Notes: generated by a model not told the origin, from the sequence alone. DNA of 64,000 nucleotides from Symsagittifera roscoffensis (GCF_963678635.1 NC_087064.1:372001-436000), one strand, 5' to 3'; positions 13,311 to 28,300 are shown, counted from the stretch's first letter. A program made the numbers and translations.

Positions 13311-16300
13311 TTGTCCTAGTTATTGACAGGGACTGAATGTGGGTGAGGGTGGGCTGGTGAATTTTGTCCTAGGTATTGATAGGGAGTGAAGGTAGCAGGG
13401 GGTTTGCTGGTGATTGTTGTCCTAGTTATTGAGAGTGAGAGAGGGTGGCAGAGGGTGTGTTGGTGAATGCTGTCCTAGTTGCTGATATGGAGTGAAGCTG
13501 TCGAAGGGTGTGTTGTGGAACGTGCTTGTTGCTAATTTGGAGTGAAAGTGACAGAGTGTGTGTCGGTGAATGTTATGATAGTTGCTGATACGGAGTGAAG
13601 CGGTCAAAGATTGTGTTGAAGAATGCCCTTGTTGCTGATTTTGAGCGAAGGTGGCAGAGAGTGTGTCGATGAATGCTGTACTAGTTGCTGATATGGAATG
13701 AAGATGTCAAAAAGTGTGTTGAAAAATGTTCTTGTTTCCGATATTGAGTGAAGGTGGCAGAGGGTGTGTCGATTATTTCTGTACTAATTGCTGATATAAA
13801 ATGAAGATGTCGAAAAATTGCTTGTTGCCGATATTGAGTGAAGGTGGCAGAAAGTGTATTGGTGAATGTTATGCTAGTTGCTGATATGGATTGAAGCTGT
13901 TGATGGGTGTGTTGATGATGCGCTTATTGCTGATATTGAGTGAAGCTCCCAGAGGTTGTGTTGAAGAATGTGCTTGTTGATGGTATGGAGTGAAGGTGAC
14001 AGAGGGTGTATTGGTGAATGTTGTCCTAGTTATTGACAGGAACTGAAGGTGGGTGAGGGTGGGCTGGTGAATTTTGTCCTAGTTATTGATAGGGACTTAA
14101 GGTAGCAGGGGGTTTGCTGGTGATTTTTGTCCTAGTTATTGAGAGTGAGTGAGGGTGGCAGAGGGTGTGTTGGTAAATGTTGTCCTAGTTATTGATAGGG
14201 AGTGAAGGTAGCATACTCAGTGTTTGTGAACATTGTCCTAGTTATTGAAAGGTAGTGCTGGTGGCAGCGGGTGTGTTGGTGAATGTTGTTCTAGTAATTG
14301 ATGGTGAGTGAAGGCAGCAGAGGGTGTGTTGGTGGATGGTGTCCTAGTACTTGAGAGGGAGTGAAAAGGATAGAGGGTGGGTTGGTGAATGCTGTCCTAG
14401 TTATTGATCGGGAGTGAAGGTGGCAGAGGGTGAGTTGTTGATTGATGTCCTGTTTATTGATAGGGAGTGAAGGTAGAAGAGGGTGTGCTGGTGACCTTTG
14501 TCCTAGTTATTGAGAGGGACCGAAGGTGGCAGAGGGCGTGTTGGTGGATGTTGTCCTAGTTTTTGAGAGGTAGTGAAGTTGCCATTGGGTGTGTGTGTGA
14601 TTGTTGTCATACTTATTGAGAGTGAGTGAAGGTGACAGAGGGTGTGTGGGTAAATGTTGTCCTAGTTTTTGATAGGGAGTTAAGGTAACATATGCTGTGT
14701 TGGTGAAAATCGTCCTAGTTATTGAGAGGTAGTGATGGTTGCAGCGGGTGTGTTGGTGAATGTTGTCCTAGTTTTTGACAGGGACTGAAGGTGGGAGAGG
14801 GTGTGCTGAAGAATTTTCTTTTAGTTATTGAGAGGTAGTGAAGATGGCAGAGGGTGTGTTGGTGAACGTTGTTCTAGTTATTGAGAGGGAGTGAAAGTGA
14901 CAGAGGAAGTGTTGGTGAATGCCGTCCCAGTTATTGATAGGGAGTAAAGGTAGCAAAGGGTGTGTTGGTGATTGTTGTCCTGTTTTTTGATACGGAGTGA
15001 AGGTAGCAGAGGGTGTGCTGGTGAACTTTGTCCTAGTTATTGAGAGGGAGTGAGGGTGGCAAGGGGTGTGCTGGTGATTGTTGTCCTAGATAATGTGAGA
15101 GAGTGAAGGTGGCAGAGGTTGAATTGGTGAATGTTGTTCTAGTAATTGATGGGGAGTGAAGGTGGCAGAGGGTGTGTTGGTAAATGTTGTCCCAGTTATC
15201 GATAGGGAGTGAAAGTAGCATACTCAGTGTTGGTGAACATTGTCCTAGTTATTGAAAGGTAGTGCTGGTGGCAGCGGGTGTGTTGATAAATGTTGTCCTA
15301 GTTATTGATAGGGAGTGCTGGTGGCAGCGGGTGTGTTGGTGAAAGTTGTTCTAGTAATTGATGGGGAGTGAAGGTGGCAGAGGATGTGTTGGTGGATTGT
15401 GTCCTAGTTCTTGAGAGGGAGTGAAAAGGATAGAGGGTGGGTTGGTGAATGTTATGCTAGTTGCTGATATGGATTGAAGCTGTTGATGGGTGTGTTGATG
15501 ATGCGCTTATTGCTGATATTGAGTGAAGCTGCCAGAGGTTGTGTTGAAGAATATGCTTGTTGATGGTATGGAGTGAAGGTGACAGAGGGTGTATTGGTGA
15601 ATGTTGTCCTAGTTATTGACAGGGACTGAAGGTGGGTGAGGGTGGGCTGGTGAATTTTGTCCTAGTTATTAATAGGGACTTAAGGTAGCAGGGGGTTTGC
15701 TGGTGATTTTTGTTCTAGTTATTGAGAGTGAGTGAGGGTGGCAGAGAGTGTGTTGGTAAATGTTGTCCTAGTTATTGATAGGGAGTGAAGGTAGCATACT
15801 CAGTGTTGGTGAACCTTGTCCTAGTTATTGAAAAGGTAGCATATTGAAAGGTAGTGCTGGTGGCAGCGGGTGTGTTGGTGAATGTTGTCCTAGTGATTGA
15901 GAGTGAGTGAGGGTGGCAGAGGGTGTGTTGATAAATGTTGTCCTAGTTATTGATAGGGAGTGCTGGTGGCAGCGGGTGTGTTGGTGAAAGTTGTTCTAGT
16001 AATTGATGGGGAGTGAAGGTGGCAGAGGATGTGTTGGTGGATTGTGTCCTAGTTCTTGAGAGGGAGTGAAAAGGATAGAGGGTGGGTTGGTGAATGTTAT
16101 GCTAGTTGCTGATATGGATTGAAGCTGTTGATGGGTGTGTTGATGATGCGCTTATTGCTGATATTGAGTGAAGCTGCCAGAGGTTGTGTTGAAGAATATG
16201 CTTGTTGATGGTATGGAGTGAAGGTGACAGAGGGTGTATTGGTGAATGTTGTCCTAGTTATTGACAGGGACTGAAGGTGGGTGAGGGTGGGCTGGTGAAT

Positions 16301-19300
16301 TTTGTCCTAGTTATTAATAGGGACTTAAGGTAGCAGGGGGTTTGCTGGTGATTTTTGTTCTAGTTATTGAGAGTGAGTGAGGGTGGCAGAGAGTGTGTTG
16401 GTAAATGTTGTCCTAGTTATTGATAGGGAGTGAAGGTAGCATACTCAGTGTTGGTGAACCTTGTCCTAGTTATTGAAAGGTAGTGCTGGTGGCAGCGGGT
16501 GTGTTGGTGAATGTTGTTCTAGTAATTGTAGTAATTGATGGTGAGTGAAGGCAGCAGAGGGTGTGTTGGTGGATGGTGTCCTAGTTCTTGAGAGGGAGTG
16601 AAAAGGATAGAGGGTGGGTTGGTGAATGCTGTCCTAGTTATTGATCGGGAGTGAAGGTGGCAGAGGGTGAGTTGTTGATTGCTGTCCTGTTTATTGATAG
16701 GGAGTGAAAGTAGAAGAGGGTGTGCTGGTGACCTTTGTCCTAGTTATTGAGAGGGACCGAAGGTGGCAGGAGGTGTGCTGGTGATTGTGGTCCTAGATAA
16801 TGAGAGAGCATGAAGGTGGCAGGGGTTGAGTTGGTGAATATTGTTCTAGTAATTGATGGGGAGCGAAGGTGGCAGAGGGCGTGTTGGTGGATGTTGTCCT
16901 AGTTTTTGAGAGGTAGTGAAGTTGCCATTGGGTGTGTGTGTGATTGTTGTCATACTTATTGAGAGTGAGTGAAGGTGACAGAGGGTGTGTGGGTAAATGT
17001 TGTCCTAGTTTTTGATAGGGAGTGAAGGTAGCATATGCTGTGTTGGTGAAAATCGTCCTAGTTATTGAGAGGTAGTGATGGTTGCAGCGGGTGTGTTGGT
17101 GAATGTTGTCCTAGTTTTTGACAGGGACTGAATGTGGGAGAGGGTGTGCTGAAGAATTTTCTTTTAGTTATTGAGAGGGAGTGAAGATGGCAGAGGGTGT
17201 GTTGGTGAATGTTGTTCTAGTTATTGAGAGGGAGTGAAAGTGACAGAGGAAGTGTTGGTGAATGCCGTCCCAGTTATTAATAGGGAGTAAAGGTAGCAAA
17301 GGGTGTGTTGGTGATTGTTGTCCTGTTTATTGATACGGAGTGAAGGTAGCAGAGGGTGTGCTGGTGAACTTTGTCCTAGTTATTGAGAGGGAGTGAGGGT
17401 GGCAAGGGGTGTGCTGGTGATTGTTGTCCTAGATAATGTGAGAGAGTGAAGGTGGCAGAGGTTGAGTTGGTGAATGTTGTTCTAGTAATTGATGGGGAGT
17501 GAAGGTGGGTGAGGGTGTGTTGGTAAATGTTGTCCCAGTTATCGATAGGGAGTGAAGGTAGCATACTCAGTGTTGGTGAACATTGTCCTAGTTATTGAAA
17601 GGTAGTGCTGGTGGCAGCGGGTGTGTTGGTGAACGTTGTCCTAGTGATTGAGAGTGAGTGAGGGTGGCAGAGGGTGTGTTGATAAATGTTGTCCTAGTTA
17701 TTGATAGGGAGTGAAGGTAGCATACTCAGTGTTGGTGAACATTGTCCTCTAGTTATTGAAAGGTAGTGCTGGTGGCAGCGGGTGTGTTGGTGAAAGTTGT
17801 TCTAGTAATTGATGGGGAGTGAAGGTGGCAGAGGATGTGTTGGTGGATTGTGTCCTAGTTCTTGAGAGGGAGTGAAAAGGATAGAGGGTGGGTTGGTGAA
17901 TGCTGTCCTAGTTATTGATCGGGAGTGAAGGTGGCAGAGGGTGTGTTGTTGATTTTTGTCCTTTTTATTCAGAGGGAGTGAAGGTGGCAGGGGGTGTGCT
18001 GGTGATTGTTGTCCTAGATAATGAGAGAGCATCAAGGTGGCAGGGGTTGAGTTGGTGAATATTGTTCTAAAAATTGATGGGGAGTGAAGGTGGCAGAGGG
18101 TGTGTTGGTGGATGTTGTCGTAGTTATTGAGAGGTAGTGAAGTTGCCATTGAGTGTGTGTGATTGTTGTCATAGTTATTGAGAGTGAGTGAAGGTGACAG
18201 AGGGTGTGTGGGTAAATGTTGTCCTAGTTTTTGATAGGGAGTGAAGGTAGCATATGCTGTGTTGGTGAATATCGTCCTAGTTATTGAGAGGTAGTGATGG
18301 TTGCAGCGGGTGTGTTGGTGAATGGTGTCCTAGTTTTTGACAGGGACTGAAGGTGGGAGAGGGTGTGCTGAAGAATTTTATTTTAGTTATTGAGAGGGAG
18401 TGAAGATGGCAGAGGGTGTGTTGGTGAATGTTGTTCTAGTTATTGAGAGGGAGTAAAGGTAGCAAAGGGTGTGTTGGTGATTGTTGTCCTGTTTATTGAT
18501 ACGGAGTGAAGGTAGCAGAGGGTGTGCTGGTGAATTTTGTCCTAGTTATTGAGAGGGAGTGAGGGTGGCAGGGGTGTGCTGGTGATTGTTGTCCTAGATA
18601 ATGAGAGAGCATGAAGGTGGCAGGGGTTGAGTTGGTGAATATTGTTCTAAAAATTGATGGGGAGTGAAGGTGGCAGAGGGTGTGTTGGTGGATGTTGTCG
18701 TAGTTATTGAGAGTGAGTGAAGGTGACAGAGGGTGTGTGGGTAAATGTTGTCCTAGTTTTTGATAGGAGTGAAGGTAGCATATGCTGTGTTGGTGAATAT
18801 CGTCCTAGTTATTGAGAGGTAGTGATGGTTGCAGCGGGTGTGTTGGTGAACGTTGTCCTAGTTTTTGACAGGGACTGAAGGTGGGAGAGGGTGTGCTGAA
18901 GAATTTTCTTTTAGTTATTGAGAGGGAGTGAAGATGGCAGAGGGTGTGTTGTTGAATGTTGTTCTAGTTATTGAGAGGGAGTGAAAGTGACAGAGGAAGT
19001 GTTGGTGAATGCCGTCCCAGTTATTGATAGGGAGTAAAGGTAGCAAAGGGTGTGTTGGTGATTGTTGTCCTGTTTATTGATACGGAGTGAAGGTAGCAGA
19101 GGGTGTGCTGGTGAACTTTGTCCTAGTTATTGAGAGGGAGTGAGGGTGGCAGGGGTGTGCTGGTGATTGTTGTCCTAGATAATGTGAGAGAGTGAAGGTG
19201 GCAGAGGTTGAGTTGGTGAATGTTGTTCTAGTAATTGATGGGGAGTGAAGGTGGGTGAGGGTGTGTTGGTAAATGTTGTCCCAGTTATCGATAGGGAGTG

Positions 19301-22300
19301 AAGGTAGCATACTCAGTGTTGGTGAACATTGTCCTAGTTATTGAAAGGTAGTGCTGGTGGCAGCGGGTGTGTTGGTGAACGTTGTCCTAGTGATTGAGAG
19401 TGAGTGAGGGTGGCAGAGGGTGTGTTGATAAATGTTGTCCTAGTTATTGATAGGGAGTGAAGGTGGGTGAGGGTGGGCTGGTGAATTTTGTCCTAGTTAT
19501 TAATAGGGACTTAAGGTAGCAGGGGGTTTGCTGGTGATTTTTGTTCTAGTTATTGAGAGTGAGTGAGGGTGGCAGAGAGTGTGTTGGTAAATGTTGTCCT
19601 AGTTATTGATAGGGAGTGAAGGTAGCATACTCAGTGTTGGTGAACCTTGTCCTAGTTATTGAAAAGGTAGCATATTGAAAGGTAGTGCTGGTGGCAGCGG
19701 GTGTGTTGGTGAATGTTGTCCTAGTGATTGAGAGTGAGTGAGGGTGGCAGAGGGTGTGTTGATAAATGTTGTCCTAGTTATTGATAGGGAGTGCTGGTGG
19801 CAGCGGGTGTGTTGGTGAAAGTTGTTCTAGTAATTGATGGGGAGTGAAGGTGGCAGAGGATGTGTTGGTGGATTGTGTCCTAGTTCTTGAGAGGGAGTGA
19901 AAAGGATAGAGGGTGGGTTGGTGAATGTTATGCTAGTTGCTGATATGGATTGAAGCTGTTGATGGGTGTGTTGATGATGCGCTTATTGCTGATATTGAGT
20001 GAAGCTGCCAGAGGTTGTGTTGAAGAATATGCTTGTTGATGGTATGGAGTGAAGGTGACAGAGGGTGTATTGGTGAATGTTGTCCTAGTTATTGACAGGG
20101 ACTGAAGGTGGGTGAGGGTGGGCTGGTGAATTTTGTCCTAGTTATTAATAGGGACTTAAGGTAGCAGGGGGTTTGCTGGTGATTTTTGTTCTAGTTATTG
20201 AGAGTGAGTGAGGGTGGCAGAGAGTGTGTTGGTAAATGTTGTCCTAGTTATTGATAGGGAGTGAAGGTAGCATACTCAGTGTTGGTGAACCTTGTCCTAG
20301 TTATTGAAAGGTAGTGCTGGTGGCAGCGGGTGTGTTGGTGAATGTTGTTCTAGTAATTGTAGTAATTGATGGTGAGTGAAGGCAGCAGAGGGTGTGTTGG
20401 TGGATGGTGTCCTAGTTCTTGAGAGGGAGTGAAAAGGATAGAGGGTGGGTTGGTGAATGCTGTCCTAGTTATTGATCGGGAGTGAAGGTGGCAGAGGGTG
20501 AGTTGTTGATTGCTGTCCTGTTTATTGATAGGGAGTGAAAGTAGAAGAGGGTGTGCTGGTGACCTTTGTCCTAGTTATTGAGAGGGACCGAAGGTGGCAG
20601 GAGGTGTGCTGGTGATTGTGGTCCTAGATAATGAGAGAGCATGAAGGTGGCAGGGGTTGAGTTGGTGAATATTGTTCTAGTAATTGATGGGGAGCGAAGG
20701 TGGCAGAGGGCGTGTTGGTGGATGTTGTCCTAGTTTTTGAGAGGTAGTGAAGTTGCCATTGGGTGTGTGTGTGATTGTTGTCATACTTATTGAGAGTGAG
20801 TGAAGGTGACAGAGGGTGTGTGGGTAAATGTTGTCCTAGTTTTTGATAGGGAGTGAAGGTAGCATATGCTGTGTTGGTGAAAATCGTCCTAGTTATTGAG
20901 AGGTAGTGATGGCTGCAGCGGGTGTGTTGGTGAATGTTGTCCTAGTTTTTGACAGGGACTGAATGTGGGAGAGGGTGTGCTGAAGAATTTTCTTTTAGTT
21001 ATTGAGAGGGAGTGAAGATGGCAGAGGGTGTGTTGGTGAATGTTGTTCTAGTTATTGAGAGGGAGTGAAAGTGACAGAGGAAGTGTTGGTGAATGCCGTC
21101 CCAGTTATTAATAGGGAGTAAAGGTAGCAAAGGGTGTGTTGGTGATTGTTGTCCTGTTTATTGATACGGAGTGAAGGTAGCAGAGGGTGTGCTGGTGAAC
21201 TTTGTCCTAGTTATTGAGAGGGAGTGAGGGTGGCAAGGGGTGTGCTGGTGATTGTTGTCCTAGATAATGTGAGAGAGTGAAGGTGGCAGAGGTTGAGTTG
21301 GTGAATGTTGTTCTAGTAATTGATGGGGAGTGAAGGTGGGTGAGGGTGTGTTGGTAAATGTTGTCCCAGTTATCGATAGGGAGTGAAGGTAGCATACTCA
21401 GTGTTGGTGAACATTGTCCTAGTTATTGAAAGGTAGTGCTGGTGGCAGCGGGTGTGTTGGTGAACGTTGTCCTAGTGATTGAGAGTGAGTGAGGGTGGCA
21501 GAGGGTGTGTTGATAAATGTTGTCCTAGTTATTGATAGGGAGTGAAGGTAGCATACTCAGTGTTGGTGAACATTGTCCTCTAGTTATTGAAAGGTAGTGC
21601 TGGTGGCAGCGGGTGTGTTGGTGAAAGTTGTTCTAGTAATTGATGGGGAGTGAAGGTGGCAGAGGATGTGTTGGTGGATTGTGTCCTAGTTCTTGAGAGG
21701 GAGTGAAAAGGATAGAGGGTGGGTTGGTGAATGCTGTCCTAGTTATTGATCGGGAGTGAAGGTGGCAGAGGGTGTGTTGTTGATTTTTGTCCTTTTTATT
21801 CAGAGGGAGTGAAGGTGGCAGGGGGTGTGCTGGTGATTGTTGTCCTAGATAATGAGAGAGCATCAAGGTGGCAGGGGTTGAGTTGGTGAATATTGTTCTA
21901 AAAATTGATGGGGAGTGAAGGTGGCAGAGGGTGTGTTGGTGGATGTTGTCGTAGTTATTGAGAGGTAGTGAAGTTGCCATTGAGTGTGTGTGATTGTTGT
22001 CATAGTTATTGAGAGTGAGTGAAGGTGACAGAGGGTGTGTGGGTAAATGTTGTCCTAGTTTTTGATAGGGAGTGAAGGTAGCATATGCTGTGTTGGTGAA
22101 TATCGTCCTAGTTATTGAGAGGTAGTGATGGTTGCAGCGGGTGTGTTGGTGAATGGTGTCCTAGTTTTTGACAGGGACTGAAGGTGGGAGAGGGTGTGCT
22201 GAAGAATTTTATTTTAGTTATTGAGAGGGAGTGAAGATGGCAGAGGGTGTGTTGGTGAATGTTGTTCTAGTTATTGAGAGGGAGTAAAGGTAGCAAAGGG

Positions 22301-25300
22301 TGTGTTGGTGATTGTTGTCCTGTTTATTGATACGGAGTGAAGGTAGCAGAGGGTGTGCTGGTGAATTTTGTCCTAGTTATTGAGAGGGAGTGAGGGTGGC
22401 AGGGGTGTGCTGGTGATTGTTGTCCTAGATAATGAGAGAGCATGAAGGTGGCAGGGGTTGAGTTGGTGAATATTGTTCTAAAAATTGATGGGGAGTGAAG
22501 GTGGCAGAGGGTGTGTTGGTGGATGTTGTCGTAGTTATTGAGAGTGAGTGAAGGTGACAGAGGGTGTGTGGGTAAATGTTGTCCTAGTTTTTGATAGGAG
22601 TGAAGGTAGCATATGCTGTGTTGGTGAATATCGTCCTAGTTATTGAGAGGTAGTGATGGTTGCAGCGGGTGTGTTGGTGAACGTTGTCCTAGTTTTTGAC
22701 AGGGACTGAAGGTGGGAGAGGGTGTGCTGAAGAATTTTCTTTTAGTTATTGAGAGGGAGTGAAGATGGCAGAGGGTGTGTTGTTGAATGTTGTTCTAGTT
22801 ATTGAGAGGGAGTGAAAGTGACAGAGGAAGTGTTGGTGAATGCCGTCCCAGTTATTGATAGGGAGTAAAGGTAGCAAAGGGTGTGTTGGTGATTGTTGTC
22901 CTGTTTATTGATACGGAGTGAAGGTAGCAGAGGGTGTGCTGGTGAACTTTGTCCTAGTTATTGAGAGGGAGTGAGGGTGGCAGGGGTGTGCTGGTGATTG
23001 TTGTCCTAGATAATGTGAGAGAGGGAAGGTGGCAGAGGTTGAGTTGGTGAATGTTGTCCCAGTTATCGATAGGGAGTGAAGTTAGCATACTCAGTGTTGG
23101 CGAACATTGTCCTTGTTATTGAAAGGTAGTGCTGGTGGCAGCGGGTGTGTTGGTGAATGTTGTCCTAGTGATTGAGAGTGAGTGAGGGTGGCAGAGGGTG
23201 TGTTGATAAATGTTGTCCTAGTTATTGATAGGGAGTGAAGGTAGCATACTCAGTGTTGGTGAACATTGTCCTCTAGTTATTGAAAGGTAGTGCTGGTGGC
23301 AGCGGGTGTGTTGGTGAAAGTTGTTCTAGTAATTGATGGGGAGTGAAGGTGGCAGAGGATGTGTTGGTGGATTGTGTCCTAGTTCTTGAGAGGGAGTGAA
23401 AAGGATAGAGGGTGGGTTGGTGAATGCTGTCCTAGTTATTGATCGGGAGTGAAGGTGGCAGAGGGTGTGTTGTTGATTTTTGTCCTTTTTATTCAGAGGG
23501 AGTGAAGGTGGCAGGGGGTGTGCTGGTGATTGTTGTCCTAGATATTGAGAGAGCATGAAGGTGGCAGGGGTTGAGTTGGTGAATATTGTTCTAAAAATTG
23601 ATGGGGAGTGAAGGTGGCAGAGGGTGTGTTGGTGGATGTTGTCGTAGTTATTGAGAGGTAGTGAAGTTGCCATTGAGTGTGTGTGACTGTTGTCATAGTT
23701 ATTGAGAGTGAGTGAAGGTGACAGAGGGTGTGTGGGTAAATGTTGTCCTAGTTTTTGATAGGGAGTGAAGGTAGCATATGCTGTGTTGGTGAATATCGTC
23801 CTAGTTATTGAGAGGTAGTGATGGTTGCAGCGGGTGTGTTGGTGAACGTTGTCCTAGTTTTTGACAGGGACTGAAGGTGGGAGAGGGTGTGCTGAAGAAT
23901 TTTCTTTTAGTTATTGAGAGGGAGTGAAGATGGCAGAGGGTGTGTTGGTGAATGTTGTTCTAGTTATTGAGAGGGAGTGAAAGTGACAGAGGAAGTGTTG
24001 GTGAATGCCGTCCCAGTTATTGATAGGGAGTAAAGGTAGCAAAGGGTGTGTTGGTGATTGTTGTCCTGTTTATTGATACGGAGTGAAGGTAGCAGAGGGT
24101 GTGCTGGTGAACTTTGTCCTAGTTATTGAGAGGGAGTGAGGGTGGCAGGGGTGTGCTGGTGATTGTTGTCCTAGATAATGTGAGAGAGTGAAGGTGGCAG
24201 ATGTTGAGTTGGTGAATGTTGTCCCAGTTATCGATAGGGAGTGAAGGTAGCATACTCAGTGTTGGTGAACATTGTCCTTGTTATTGAAAGATAGTGCTGG
24301 TGGCAGCGGGTGTGTTGGTGAATGTTGTCCTAGTGATTGAGAGTGAGTGAGGGTGGCAGAGGGTGTGTTGATAAATGTTGTCCTAGTTATTGATAGGGAG
24401 TGAAGGTAGCATACTCAGTGTTGGTGAACATTGTCCTCTAGTTATTGAAAGGTAGTGCTGGTGGCAGCGGGTGTGTTGGTGAAAGTTGTTCTAGTAATTG
24501 ATGGGGAGTGAAGGTGGCAGAGGATGTGTTGGTGGATTGTGTCCTAGTTCTTGAGAGGGAGTGAAAAGGATAGAGGGTGGGTTGGTGAATGCTGTCCTAG
24601 TTATTGATCGGGAGTGAAGGTGGCAGAGGGTGTGTTGTTGATTTTTGTCCTTTTTATTCAGAGGGAGTGAAGGTGGCAGGGGGTGTGCTGGTGATTGTTG
24701 TCCTAGATAATGAGAGAGCATGAAGGTGGCAGGGGTTGAGTTGGCGAATATTGTTCTAAAAATTGATGGGGAGTGAAGGTGGCAGAGGGTGTGTTGGTAA
24801 ATGTTGTCCCAGTTATCGATAGGGAGTGAAGGTAGCATACTCAGTGTTGGTGAACATTGTCCTTGTTATTGAAAGGTAGTGCTGGTGGCAGCGGGTGTGT
24901 TGGTGAATGTTGTCCTAGTGATTGAGAGTGAGTGAGGGTGGCAGAGGGTGTGTTGATAAATTTTGTCCTAGTTATTGATAGGGAGTGAAGGTAGCATACT
25001 CATTGTTGGTGAACATTGTCCTAGTTATTGAAAGGTAGTGCTGGTGGCAGCGGGTGTGTTGGTGAAAGTTGTTCTAGTAATTGATGGGGAGTGAAGGTGG
25101 CAGAGGATGTGTTGGTGGATTGTGTCCTAGTTCTTGAGAGGGAGTGAAAAGGATAGAGGGTGGGTTGGTGAATGCTGTCCTAGTTATTGATCGGGAGTGA
25201 AGGTGGCAGAGGGTGTGTTGTTGATTTTTGTCCTTTTTATTCAGAGGGAGTGAAGGTGGCAGGGGGTGTGCTGGTGATTGTTGTCCTAGATAATGAGAGA

Positions 25301-28300
25301 GCATGAAGGTGGCAGGGGTTGAGTTGGTGAATATTGTTCTAAAAATTGATGGGGAGTGAAGGTGGCAGGGGGTGTGCTGGTGATTGTTGTCCTAGATAAT
25401 GAGAGAGCATGAAGGTGGCAGGGGTTGAGTTGGTGAATATTGTTCTAAAAATTGATGGGGAGTGAAGGTGGCAGAGGGTGTGTTGGTGGATGTTGTCGTA
25501 GTTATTGAGAGGTAGTGAAGTTGCCATTGAGTGTGTGTGATTGTTGTCATAGTTATTGAGAGTGAGTGAAGGTGACAGAGGGTGTGTGGGTAAATGTTGT
25601 CCTAGTTTTTGATAGGGAGTGAAGGTAGCATATGCTGTGTTGGTGAATATCGTCCTAGTTATTGAGAGGTAGTGATGGTTGCAGCGGGTGTGTTGGTGAA
25701 TGTTGTCCTAGTTTTTGACAGGGACTGAAGGTGGGAGAGGGTGTGCTGAAGAATTTTCTTTTAGTTATTGAGAGGGAGTGAAGATGGCAGAGGGTGTGTT
25801 GGTGAATGTTGTTCTAGTTATTGAGAGGGAGTGAAAGTGACAGAGGAAGTGTTGGTGAATGCCGTCCCAGTTATTGATAGGGAGTAAAGGTAGCAAAGGG
25901 TGTGTTGGTGATTGTTGTCCTGTTTATTGATACGGAGTGAAAGTAGCAGAGGGTGTGCTGGTGAACTTTGTCCTAGTTATTGAGAGGGAGTGAGGGTGGC
26001 AGGGGTGTGCTGGTGATTGTTGTCCTAGATAATGTGAGAGAGTGAAGGTGGCAGAGGTTGAGTTGGTGAATGTTGTTCTAGTAATTGATGGGGAGTGAAG
26101 GTGGCAGAGGGTGTGTTGGTAAATGTTGTCCCAGTTATCGATAGGGAGTGAAGGTAGCATACTCAGTGTTGGTGAACATTGTCCTTGTTATTGAAAGGTA
26201 GTGCTGGTGGCAGCGGGTGTGTTGGTGAATGTTGTCCTAGTGATTGAGAGTGAGTGAGGGTGGCAGAGGGTGTGTTGATAAATTTTGTCCTAGTTATTGA
26301 TAGGGAGTGAAGGTAGCATACTCAGTGTTGGTGAACATTGTCCTAGTTATTGAAAGGTAGTGCTGGTGGCAGCGGGTGTGTTGGTGAAAGTTGTTCTAGT
26401 AATTGATGGGGAGTGAAGGTGGCAGAGGATGTGTTGGTGGATTGTGTCCCAGTTCTTGAGAGGGAGTGAAAAGGATAGAGGGTGGGTTGGTGAATGCTGT
26501 CCTAGTTATTGATCGGGAGTGAAGGTGGCAGAGGGTATGTTGTTGATTTTTGTCCTTTTTATTCAGAGGGAGTGAAGGTGGCAGGGGGTGTGCTGGTGAT
26601 TGTGGTCCTAGATAATGAGAGAGCATGAAGGTGGCAGGGGTTGAGTTGGTGAATATTGTTCTAAAAATTGATTGGGAGTGAAGGTGGCAGAGGGTGTGTT
26701 GGTGGATATTGTCGTAGTTATTGAGAGTGAGTGAAATTGACAGAGGGTGTGTGGGTAAATGTTGTCCTAGTGATTGAGAGTGAGTGAGGGTGGCAGAGGG
26801 TGTGTTGATAAATTTTGTCCTAGTTATTGATAGGGAGTGAAGGTAGCATACTCATTGTTGGTGAACATTGTCCTTGTTATTGAAAGGTAGTGCTGGTGGC
26901 AGCGGGTGTGTTGGTGAACGTTGTCCTAGTGATTGAGAGTGAGTGAGGGTGGCAGAGGGTGTGTTGATAAATTTTGTCCTTTTTATTCAGAGGGAGTGAA
27001 GGTGGCAGGGGGTGTGCTGGTGATTGTTGTCCTAGATAATGAGAGAGCATGAAGGTGGCAGGGGTTGAGTTGGTGAATATTGTTCTAAAAATTGATGGGG
27101 AGTGAAGGTGGCAGAGGGTGTGTTGGTGGATGTTGTCGTAGTTATTGAGAGGTAGTGAAGTTGCCATTGAGTGTGTGTGATTGTTGTCATAGTTATTGAG
27201 AGTGAGTGAAGGTGACAGAGGGTGTGTGGGTAAATGTTGTCCTAGTTTTTGATAGGGAGTGAAGGTAGCATATGCTGTGTTGGTGAATATCGTCCTAGTT
27301 ATTGAGAGGTAGTGATGGTTGCAGCGGGTGTGTTGGTGAATGTTGTCCTAATTTTTGACAGGGACTGAAGGTGGGAGAGGGTGTGCTGAAGAATTTTCTT
27401 TTAGTTATTGAGAGGGAGTGAAGATGGCAGAGGGTGTGTTGGTGAATGTTGTTCTAGTTATTGAGAGGGAGTGAAAGTGACAGAGGAAGTGTTGGTGAAT
27501 GCCGTCCCAGTTATTGATAGGGAGTAAAGGTAGCAAAGGGTGTGTTGGTGTTTGTTGTCCTGTTTATTGATACGGAGTGAAAGTAGCAGAGGGTGTGCTG
27601 GTGAACTTTGTCCTAGTTATTGAGAGGGAGTGAGGGTGGCAGGGGTGTGCTGGTGATTGTTGTCCTAGATAATGTGAGAGAGTGAAGGTGGCAGAGGTTG
27701 AGTTGGTGAATGTTGTTCTAGTAATTGATGGGGAGTGAAGGTGGCAGAGGGTGTGTTGGTAAATGTTGTCCCAGTTATCGATAGGGAGTGAATGTAGCAT
27801 ACTCAGTGTTGGTGAACATTGTCCTTGTTATTGAAAGGTAGTGCTGGTGGCAGCGGGTGTGTTGGTGAATGTTGTCCTAGTGATTGAGAGTGAGTGAGGG
27901 TGGCAGAGGGTGTGTTGATAAATTTTGTCCTAGTTATTGATAGGGAGTGAAGGTAGCATACTCAGTGTTGGTGAACATTGTCCTAGTTATTGAAAGGTAG
28001 TGCTGGTGGCAGCGGGTGTGTTGGTGAAAGTTGTTCTAGTAATTGATGGGGAGTGAAGGTGGCAGAGGATGTGTTGGTGGATTGTGTCCTAGTTCTTGAG
28101 AGGGAGTGAAAAGGATAGAGGGTGGGTTGGTGAATGCTGTCCTAGTTATTGATCGGGAGTGAAGGTGGCAGAGGGTGTGTTGTTGATTTTTGTCCTTTTT
28201 ATTCAGAGGGAGTGAAGGTGGCAGGGGGTGTGCTGGTGATTGTGGTCCTAGATAATGAGAGAGCATGAAGGTGGCAGGGGTTGAGTTGGTGAATATTGTT

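Noticed and set aside
17802-18149. Minus-strand open frames of 60-115 codons throughout the satellite (for example MATSLPLNNYDN..., repeated at 21633 and 23326)
   Set aside because: They follow the repeat period, cycle through three frames because 53 is not a multiple of 3, and owe their openness to low C on the + strand. No promoter or splice signals, and no conserved coding pattern.
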